A DNA stretch of 10,803 nucleotides from CAUZIB01 sp963578805 (GTDB lineage Bacteria > Acidobacteriota > Vicinamibacteria > Vicinamibacterales > UBA8438). The notes beneath the pieces are model-generated. The model was given only the letters and a program-made list of their open reading frames with translations. It had not been told where the DNA came from and made no database searches. Shown here piece after piece: positions 1 to 4,863 of the stretch (position 1 is its first letter; each line of letters begins with the position of its first letter). Where the stretch lies: contig CAUZDY010000071.1 in NCBI GenBank assembly GCA_963578805.1, positions 1-10,803 on the forward strand, in the 5' to 3' direction. The translations under genes and the position numbers were made by a program.

Positions 1-80
1 CCCTGAGTAAACTTGATCGAAACGTCCTCGAACAGAACACGTTCGCCGAACTGAACAGACAGACCCTGTGTACGAATCAT
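1..80 (-). CDS. ABC-F family ATPase, N-terminus only (cut by window edge)
   Basis: The first 26 codons of a minus-strand gene start at an ATG at 78-80 and run off the left edge. The peptide begins MIRTQGLSVQFGERVLFEDV and continues SIKFTQ. This is the classic opening strand pattern of ABC-F proteins (YbiT/EttA type), where 'l-v-FG-r-LFe-i-kf' precedes the Walker A loop, which here lies outside the window. ABC-F proteins are soluble, paired-ATPase factors that act on ribosomes, in translation or antibiotic protection. They are not transporters. The upstream Shine-Dalgarno is weak (ACGAGAA). The family assignment is fairly secure despite the short stretch, because the pattern is distinctive. 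The subfamily cannot be decided. Confidence 0.72.
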   Translation of the reverse strand, partial: MIRTQGLSVQFGERVLFEDVSIKFTQ

Positions 81-659
81 GATTCTCGTTTCGTTACAGT
101 GAGCGGAATTGTGGCCCAGGTTCGTGGATTCAGAGGCGACCTTGGCCTGACGACGGTATACCAGTGTAACAGGCATTACTCCGCTTCTCAGCGGACCGAG
201 ACCTGTTGCCCACGCCGGAACGGGTCGTGTATCTATAAAGGTAATGGATCGGTTCTCTGTTTTTGATTTAAAAACATCGACCCACAAAAAGAGACAACCA
301 GGATATCTTGACCCTCATCCCGACCATCACTTTTGAAGGTCACTTGACAGCCAGTTTGACAGTCAAGCGTATGGATATAGCTGGGCGGAGACCGCCACGC
401 CTGGTCTTGTTGCATGACCCCTTGGGTCGTCCGAGCGGGTTCCCTGATTGGCCGGGTTGGAACGGCATTGCTTTAGTTCTGTTTTCTACAGCGACAGTCG
501 GCGTGTCTTATTCATGACACGCCTGCTCTCCGACAACCGTCTCCAATATGTCTCCATGACCGGGGTCGATTCCAGTAGAGTCACGACGACTGCTGTTGAC
601 AGTAGAAGAGAGTCAAGTGGAAGTGACTCAACCCGTTATGACCAGAAGTGACGCGCTAT
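81..659. other. Gene-free stretch with several small hairpins
   Basis: I find no convincing gene here: the short open frames have no family pattern and no ribosome binding site. The stretch includes an AT-rich patch (about 255-300) and the upstream region of the ABC-F gene. Several inverted repeats cluster before the tRNA-like end. A perfect 8-bp stem lies at 500-507/516-523 (GGCGTGTC with GACACGCC, 8-nt loop). A perfect 6-bp stem lies at 610-615/624-629 (GAGTCA with TGACTC). AACCCG at 630-635 can pair with CGGGTT at 663-668. Such a cluster would suit a structured RNA, but I could not fold it into a known one. Confidence 0.5.
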
Positions 660-711
660 CACCGGGTTAGGGAAACGTGTGGTGCGGGTTCGACTCCCGC
701 CGTCTCCACCA
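660..711 (+). ncRNA. tRNA-like 3' end resembling the 3' end of tmRNA (ssrA); likely attachment-site remnant
   Basis: A perfect T arm is visible: stem GCGGG 684-688, loop TTCGACT 689-695, stem CCCGC 696-700. It is followed by a 7-nt acceptor strand CGTCTCC (701-707), discriminator A (708) and encoded CCA (709-711). The preceding TTAGGGAAAC...GTGGT (667-683) resembles the segment just before the T arm in bacterial tmRNA. Discriminator A argues against tRNA-Ser, whose acceptor otherwise looks similar. No matching 5' strand (GGAGACG or a wobble version) followed by the conserved GATTCGAC segment is found upstream within 450 nt, or downstream within 250 nt as a permuted gene would need. No tag reading frame is seen. 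It is therefore best read as a duplicated ssrA 3' end left by integration. A divergent complete tmRNA, or a decayed tRNA, is less likely. Confidence 0.5.
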
Positions 712-806
712 TCATCACGTCCAACGAGATTCCAGAAGGACCGGTAACACACTGACAATAGGTGGCTTGACGACAGGACATTTTAGGAGCCCCCCGATCT
801 CCGAAC

Positions 807-849
807 CAGCCCCTCGCCCCCCTTCGACAGCCCCTCGCCCCCCCTTCGG
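807..849. repeat. Two-copy tandem repeat, ~21 bp, C-rich
   Basis: CAGCCCCTCGCCCCCCTTCG is repeated head to tail (807-827 and 828-849). The second copy has one extra C in the C run. The pattern is typical of replication slippage. It lies in the non-coding gap between the tRNA-like end and the 3' end of the minus-strand gene at 906-1433. I assign no function. Confidence 0.6.
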
Positions 850-905
850 CTGCGGAGTCTTGGCCATCGAGATGTTCCGTTGTCAGCGAACCGTCACGGT
901 CACCA

Positions 906-1433
906 TTAGGGTGTTCTTTCCTCATCCTCGGATAGGATGGACAAATCGAAATCCTCTTCAATCTGCATGAGTCGCGCGCCAATGAGTTCGAGATCTGCTA
1001 CCCAAACATCACCATTCTCAAATCGCACCCTGTCGACACAAACAACTCCAGTGTGAAAGGTCTGAGCGTTCGAGATGGTGTGATACCACGAGGCACCCTC
1101 CGAGTCCTCTAGGTCGAACTCGTCAAGAGAGTAGCCTCCGAACTGAGAAAGAAACTCATTAAAGACATTGAAAGCTACGAATCCCAGCCGGTAGGCATCT
1201 ATCTTGCGTCCTGAGATGTTCTCTATTTCCACTCCGTATTGGATACCAGCAAGGCGAGCCGAAGTGAATTGACTACCACTCCTCGCCGATTGGGACTCGG
1301 CCTCGAACTCCGCTATGCGTAGCGGAGCGTTCGGCTGCTCCACTGCGACGGCCACGGGCGTCAACTCGGCTTATTCGATACCTACCGGTGCCAGCAAGAC
1401 GACCAACGCGACGGCGGTGAATGTTCTTATCAT
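906..1433 (-). pseudogene. Exported protein of unknown function, interrupted by TAA after the signal peptide
   Basis: The frame starts at ATG 1431-1433, with a good Shine-Dalgarno (GAGGAAG, about 7 nt upstream). It encodes a clear Sec signal sequence, MIRTFTAVALVVLLAPVGIE, then hits TAA at 1371-1373 (codon 21). The very same frame continues without another stop to TAA at 906-908. The downstream part runs AELTPVAVAVEQPNAPL, then a beta-rich domain (IQYGVEIENISG...GFVAFNVFNEFL...VRFENGDVWVADL) and an acidic tail. Strong RBS, signal peptide and body all share one frame, so this is most simply one ~175-residue secreted protein with a CAA/CAG-to-TAA nonsense change or a base-calling error. A restart at TTG 1364 would give a 152-residue cytoplasmic form without an RBS. 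I do not recognise the family. It lies between the tRNA-like end and the recombinase remnant, so it may be cargo of the decayed element. Confidence 0.6.
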
Positions 1434-1556
1434 GATGCGACTTCCTCAGAACCTCACGAGTTACCTCCGGCCCCTGATCGGGCGGCAACTTCGCGACGTC
1501 GTCACGGCTTCCGCCTCGTGTTTTCTCCTGTAAATACAGGGGCCTTACCATATCAC

Positions 1557-1784
1557 TTACCCCGTCTCCCCTATGTCTCCCCGCACGAGATCAGACACCG
1601 GCTGATCGAGGAGCCTGATAGCGCTCTCTATTGCCGCCTGGCTGAGGTGCATGTACCGCTGCGTCGTCCCGAGGTTGGCGTGGCCAGCCAGTTCCTGAAT
1701 CGCTGCGACTGGGGCTCCTCGCATCGACAAGTGCGAACAGAGGGATCCGCGTTCCTCAGCCAACGCCACGCGCACGTCGAGCAC
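1557..1784 (-). pseudogene. Tyrosine recombinase (phage/XerCD-type integrase), C-terminal remnant
   Basis: The readable part carries CSHLSMRGAPVAAIQELAGH followed by ANLGTTQRYMHLS, the C-terminal catalytic half of tyrosine recombinases. The 'GH' histidine and the nucleophilic tyrosine in QRYMHL are present, and a short tail ends at TAA 1557-1559. Upstream the frame breaks. CTGAGG (the LR of the expected LRHTF box) is separated from TGTTCGCACTTG (CSHL) by 14 bases where 9 are expected, so this box is destroyed by a net +5 shift. Further upstream, out of frame, an NGRPRTR-like stretch and a run of nine G/C (1839-1847) suggest the remnant reaches to about 1900, but that is tentative. The N-terminal DNA-binding domain is missing. 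The gene cannot make an active integrase. With the ssrA-like 3' end 850 bp away it suggests an old integrated element. Confidence 0.75.
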
Positions 1785-1876
1785 GCACCTCCAGCGCTAT
1801 GAGCTCGTGGTGTCCTTGAGGTAGTGGCGGTGCAATGCGGGGGGGGGTACGGCTCACGCGGGTGCGCGGCCTCCCA

Positions 1877-1906
1877 TTCGTGTGCACGGCGCTCAGTGCG
1901 TATAAT
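1877..1906 (+). promoter_or_regulatory. Candidate sigma70-type promoter for the beta-propeller/cytochrome operon
   Basis: A perfect TATAAT sits at 1901-1906 in an otherwise GC-rich stretch, 75 bp before the ATG at 1981. The best -35 is weak (TTCGTG at 1877-1882, 18-bp spacer). It stands between the recombinase remnant and the operon. Confidence 0.4.
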
Positions 1907-1980
1907 GAGGCGTCCTGGGATTGCAGGCACCGTCTTTCGCAGCCGCACAGGCGCTGCGACACCATGACACGGAGGTCCAG

Positions 1981-3177
1981 ATGACGGGTTCACACATTGG
2001 CCGCACGGCCTTGATCCTGGTCGGGGGCGTGCTGGTAGCAGCGGCGGCGGCGGCGCAGAGCGTGAAGAAGCTCGATTCCTACGACGGGGTTGCCGTCCGC
2101 ATCCTGCAGAGCAACAACGCCGGCACCACCCAGCACGTGATCGATCCGGAAATCAACGAGGTGGTCGGGATCATCAGAGGCTGCCCGAACCCGCACAATC
2201 TGACGGTCCACCCCGAGGGCCTCTACTACTACTGCTCGAACGAGCTGGACCAGGCGGTCGACGTGTTCGACACCAAGACACTTGAGCACGTCACCCGCAT
2301 TCCCCTGTCGGCGCGGCCCAACAAGATTGCGGTGAACAAGACCCATCGGAAGCTCTACGCGGGCATCGCCCAGCGGACGGATAGTCCAGGGCCGGGGGTC
2401 GAGATCGACCCCAACGGGCGGTTTCCGGCAGTGGTCGACGTGATCGACATCGACACCCACACGCTCGTCAAGAGCATCGAAGTGTTCAGCACCGTGCACA
2501 ACGTGTTCATGACCCCGGACGAGCAGCACGTGGTGCTCGGTCTCCGTGGGCGCGTGACACCGGGTGACCCCACCATCCAGGTGCTCGACCCCGTGACCGA
2601 CACTGTGGCCTTTGGGATGGAGTTGACCGGCTACGAGCAGTATGGCCGGACCCATCACGGAGTGCGCCCGATGGCGTTCCTGGCCGACGACGACGGCTCT
2701 ACCAAGACCTTGTTCGCACAGGCGACCGGGATCAACCGCATCTGGGTGATCGACTGGAAGACGCGCGAGATGGTGGACATGCTCGTCCCGCCAGAGCTGC
2801 CGCTCTGGGAGAAGAACGCTGACGGGATCCAGACGGGCGACATGCACGGGCTCGAGGTGCTCCCGGACAAGTCGGCGGTGTGGGCGTCGAGCCGACTCGA
2901 CAGCCGCATCTATGGCTGGAGCCTGCCCGACATGGAGTACATCGGGAGCGTAAGAGTGGGGCCGAGCGCCAACTGGATGACGTCGACCCCAGACAGCCGC
3001 TTCATGTACGTGGCGGTGTCCGGGACCGATCACACCCTGGCCATCGACCTCGAGTCGCTCGAGATCATCGCCACCATCAAGACCGGCTCTCGCCCCGCGC
3101 GGATCAGCACCGTGGTGCTGCCGCCCGACCGCGCGAATCCCAGAGGGACCGGGATGCGAACGGAGGACAACGAATGA
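1981..3177 (+). CDS. Exported YVTN/YncE-type beta-propeller protein
   Basis: The product has 398 residues. I chose ATG 1981 because GGAGG lies 5 nt upstream and a Sec signal peptide follows (hydrophobic residues ~9-25, cleavage near AAA-AQS); an earlier in-frame start would only add residues ahead of it. The mature protein is built of repeated beta-propeller blades: VDVFDTKTLEHVTRIPLSARPNK (residues ~93-115), VDVIDIDTHTLVKSIEV (~152-168), IQVLDPVTDTV (~199-209), IWVIDWKTREMVDML (~254-268), and a last blade ending LAIDLESLEIIATIKTGSRP (~353-372). The 'DxxTLexv..I..G.rP' rhythm is the YVTN repeat seen in YncE-like and lactonase-like proteins. No CxxCH is present, and Cys68 and Cys85 might pair. 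Such propellers often serve as periplasmic binding or redox partner subunits, as in amine dehydrogenase beta chains. Here its stop overlaps the start of a di-haem cytochrome gene, which suggests a joint role (inference). The substrate is unknown. Confidence 0.85.
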   Translation: MTGSHIGRTALILVGGVLVAAAAAAQSVKKLDSYDGVAVRILQSNNAGTTQHVIDPEINEVVGIIRGCPNPHNLTVHPEGLYYYCSNELDQAVDVFDTKTLEHVTRIPLSARPNKIAVNKTHRKLYAGIAQRTDSPGPGVEIDPNGRFPAVVDVIDIDTHTLVKSIEVFSTVHNVFMTPDEQHVVLGLRGRVTPGDPTIQVLDPVTDTVAFGMELTGYEQYGRTHHGVRPMAFLADDDGSTKTLFAQATGINRIWVIDWKTREMVDMLVPPELPLWEKNADGIQTGDMHGLEVLPDKSAVWASSRLDSRIYGWSLPDMEYIGSVRVGPSANWMTSTPDSRFMYVAVSGTDHTLAIDLESLEIIATIKTGSRPARISTVVLPPDRANPRGTGMRTEDNE

Positions 3178-4028
3178 CGGGCCGGCGGTTAGGTATCCTG
3201 ACGCGGGCCGGTCTGGGGTTGGCGCTCGGTGCCGGGGCGGTGGCGGTGAGCACGGTCCAGGAACCGGTCTGGGCCCAGAGCTTCCCGACTTCCACGGACG
3301 TCGAGACCTACCGCGACACCGTCGAGACGGTCTTCATGGAGGACCGGGGCGGCACCACCAGCGGCTATGCGTCGTGCGTGATGTGCCACACCTGGCAGAC
3401 CAGCATCCGCTTCAGCCTGGAGACACCGGAAACCGAGGCCGGGTGGACCAGCGAGCAGTCGCAACGGAATCTCGACGTGGTTGGCCAGATCATCAACACC
3501 GCCGACCCGGCGAGCAGTCGCCTGCTGCTGAAGCCGCTTTCGGACGATGCGGGCGGGCTGCCGCACACCGGCGGCACCTTCTGGACGTCGACCGACGACC
3601 CCGAGTACGGACGGTTGCTCCAGTGGATCCAGCGACTGCCGGACGATCAGTTCATCCCGGCGCCCGAGCCCGAGATCGACTTCGCCTTCTTCCGCGCGTG
3701 CGTCCAGGAGGTGTTCGCCAATCCTCGCGACGGGCAGCTTCCCTGCAGCCGGTGTCACTCGAGCGGCCTCAGGGGCTTCGCGCCGGCGCCCGGACGGGGC
3801 GACCGGTGGAGCGACGACGAGGCGCAGCGGGCCTTCCAGCTGATCTCCAGGGTGATCACCCCGGGCAACGCCGGGCAGAGCCTGTTTCTGCTGAAGCCGC
3901 TGCACCCGGACGGTGGCGGGGCCTACACCCACAACGGGCCGCGCCGGTGGGAGAGCCGCAGCGACCCCGAGTGGCAGATGCTCGCCGGCTGGGTGCGGGG
4001 GGAGCGCTCAGGGTCCAGCTGTTCGTGA
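3174..4028 (+). CDS. Exported di-haem c-type cytochrome with two tandem domains
   Basis: The product has 284 residues. ATG 3174 overlaps the stop of the preceding gene (ATGA), which indicates translational coupling. A signal peptide covers residues ~1-35 and ends VWAQS. Two haem c sites are present: CVMCH (68-72) and CSRCH (191-195). Each opens one of two homologous domains. Domain 1 has SSRLLLKPLSDDAGGLPHTGG..W...DPEYGRLLQWI (~115-152). Domain 2 repeats it as QSLFLLKPLHPDGGGAYTHNG..W...DPEWQMLAGWV (~235-274). The conserved His in PHTGG/YTHNG is a candidate second haem ligand, and no Met ligand is obvious. This layout resembles the small cytochrome domains fused to many exported Planctomycete and Acidobacteria proteins. 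It presumably carries electrons in the periplasm, perhaps to or from a partner that works with the adjoining propeller. The pairing and the direction of electron flow are inference. Confidence 0.85.
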   Translation: MTGRRLGILTRAGLGLALGAGAVAVSTVQEPVWAQSFPTSTDVETYRDTVETVFMEDRGGTTSGYASCVMCHTWQTSIRFSLETPETEAGWTSEQSQRNLDVVGQIINTADPASSRLLLKPLSDDAGGLPHTGGTFWTSTDDPEYGRLLQWIQRLPDDQFIPAPEPEIDFAFFRACVQEVFANPRDGQLPCSRCHSSGLRGFAPAPGRGDRWSDDEAQRAFQLISRVITPGNAGQSLFLLKPLHPDGGGAYTHNGPRRWESRSDPEWQMLAGWVRGERSGSSCS

Positions 4029-4029
4029 G

Positions 4030-4353
4030 TCACGACCCGCACTGAGTCGCGCTCGCCGCGGCGCTGAGGAGATCGACAGCTTGCTTTTTCTTTCGTCCGT
4101 GTTTCGATGGTCTCGCACGTGTCGACCACACCCAGCCATTCACAGCCTCCAACCGCTGGCGGCGCTCCGCTGACAGCGAGTCCATCTTTCTGCGCTGCTC
4201 GTTGACCCATGCTCCCAACGGATAGCCGTCGGCGGTCCGATGGGCCACCAGCACGCGAGTATGGTTTTCGGCCTGCACATAGGCGAGACGCTGCTCGAAG
4301 CCTTCGTCCCATTCGCGGGCGAGGCGTTGGGGGTCGGTGCTCTGTGACCAAGT
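4030..4353 (-). pseudogene. Orphan helicase-associated (HA) domain fragment
   Basis: A minus-strand open frame runs from just after a TGA (4354-4356) to TGA 4030-4032. It reads REWDEGFEQLRAYVQAENHT, then a TADGYPLGAWVNEQRRKMDS segment, then LSAERRQRLEAVNGWVW. This is one full unit of the helicase-associated domain (Pfam HA, PF03457): W...gf..L..yv...gh..v......dG..LG.WV..QR......Ls.er...L..l.GW.W. Whole HA proteins usually carry several such units, often behind a superfamily 2 helicase. Here only one remains. It lacks a proper start (a GTG at 4276-4278 lies inside the domain), and the C-terminal RARPSKHGRKKKQAV tail is unlike the family. It is most likely the surviving end of a decayed gene from a mobile or defence-type locus. 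It might instead be a tiny stand-alone HA protein with an unseen start. Confidence 0.6.
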
Positions 4354-4369
4354 TCACAGAGGCTCTGTG
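4340..4369. promoter_or_regulatory. Three alternating inverted-repeat arms upstream of the small peptide gene
   Basis: CTCTGTGA (4340-4347), TCACAGAG (4354-4361) and CTCTGTG (4363-4369) follow one another. The middle arm is complementary to both outer arms, so two mutually exclusive hairpins are possible. At the DNA level 4355-4369 is a perfect 15-bp palindrome around a single G. The outer arms are direct repeats 23 bp apart, about two helical turns. The array ends 92 bp before the ATG of the double-glycine peptide gene. A weak TACACT at 4403-4408 could be its -10 element. An operator or attenuator is plausible but unproven. Confidence 0.45.
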
Positions 4370-4461
4370 TGGTGCGTCCTGGTGAGGTTCGTCACCGGAC
4401 TCTACACTGCCATCATCAACTGCGGATGAGCCGCAGGCGAACTTTGCAAGGAGCACAGACG

Positions 4462-4662
4462 ATGACAACCAAGCAGACCGACACAGTGGTAATGACCGAG
4501 CAGCAGTTGGATGCGGTGGCGGGCGGCGCGCCGCATTACACGGATTTCGGTGGGCGATTCCAGAATCTGGTTTATGAATCGTTCGATCAAAAAACAAACC
4601 AAAGACTCGGGCGTGTCAACCGCCTCGCCGTTGTTCTTGAAACTGATCCCGACCAGCCTTGA
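4462..4662 (+). CDS. Small peptide with double-glycine leader; putative RiPP/bacteriocin-type precursor
   Basis: The product has 66 residues. ATG 4462 is favoured by a strong Shine-Dalgarno (AAGGAG, 4448-4453, 8-nt spacer). The N-terminal part, MTTKQTDTVVMTEQQLDAVA-GG (1-22), matches the 'L(s/t)-e-qL-d-a-V-a-GG' pattern of leader peptides cleaved after Gly-Gly by C39-peptidase transporters (NHLP/Nif11-like and class II bacteriocin leaders). The remaining 44 residues (from Ala23) start APHYTDFGGRFQNLVYESF and end VVLETDPDQP. They are polar and carry no Cys, so lanthionine or disulfide chemistry is unlikely. They do hold several aromatic residues, Asn/Gln and a GG. No modifying enzyme, peptidase-transporter or immunity gene is in the window. 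The product could be a modified peptide, an unmodified secreted bacteriocin-like peptide or an orphan remnant. The leader assignment is fairly strong. The core function is unknown. Confidence 0.65.
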   Translation: MTTKQTDTVVMTEQQLDAVAGGAPHYTDFGGRFQNLVYESFDQKTNQRLGRVNRLAVVLETDPDQP

Positions 4663-4757
4663 AGATAGTGTCTGCTGATACGTCAATGCCAGCCTCCTAG
4701 CCTCGCACCAACGGACCCTGCCACTCCGCCCTCCTCCTGCCCGCACGCACGTGGGTC

Positions 4758-4778
4758 AAGGGGGAGGGGCCCTTTTCT
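4758..4778 (+). terminator. Weak rho-independent terminator candidate after the small peptide gene
   Basis: AAGGG (4758-4762) and CCCTT (4770-4774) form a 5-bp stem with a 7-nt G-rich loop, followed by TTCT (4775-4778). It lies about 95 bp after the peptide stop on the plus strand. The stem is short and the T run imperfect. Confidence 0.3.
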
Positions 4779-4808
4779 ACACTTGAGGTCTTGCGCCTGC
4801 TGAAGCCA

Positions 4809-4844
4809 CCCAGCAACAGAGTTGCAACTCGGAGTGTTGTTGGG
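4809..4844. repeat. Long inverted repeat with an inner palindrome, beyond the 3' end of the GGT gene
   Basis: CCCAGCAACA (4809-4818) pairs with TGTTGTTGGG (4835-4844) over 10 bp with one G-T wobble. Between them is a perfect 12-bp palindrome, GAGTTGCAACTC (4819-4830). The hairpin lies 20 bp past the GGT stop codon. Neither strand has a following T run, so it is not a standard intrinsic terminator. It could stabilise the mRNA 3' end or bind a protein. Confidence 0.5.
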
Positions 4845-4863
4845 CTAGCCGCTTAGACACCGC

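Noticed and set aside
344..381. Two TTGACA hexamers (344-349, 356-361) suggesting a plus-strand promoter
   Set aside because: No -10 element is found at 16-18 bp from either copy. The nearest TATA-like bases are about 14 bp away, and no gene follows.
387..711. Complete one-piece tmRNA starting at GGAGACC (387)
   Set aside because: The first seven bases pair only in part with the acceptor strand. The conserved GGATTCGAC-like segment is missing, and no peptide tag with a stop is visible.
1990..3033. Long minus-strand open frame (347 codons) opposite the beta-propeller gene
   Set aside because: His/Arg/Val-rich translation typical of the antisense of a GC-rich gene, against clear propeller repeats and a signal peptide on the plus strand.
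3189..3932. Minus-strand open frame opposite the cytochrome gene
   Set aside because: It is the antisense shadow of a gene with two CxxCH motifs and a coupled start. The translation is low-complexity Arg/Ala-rich.
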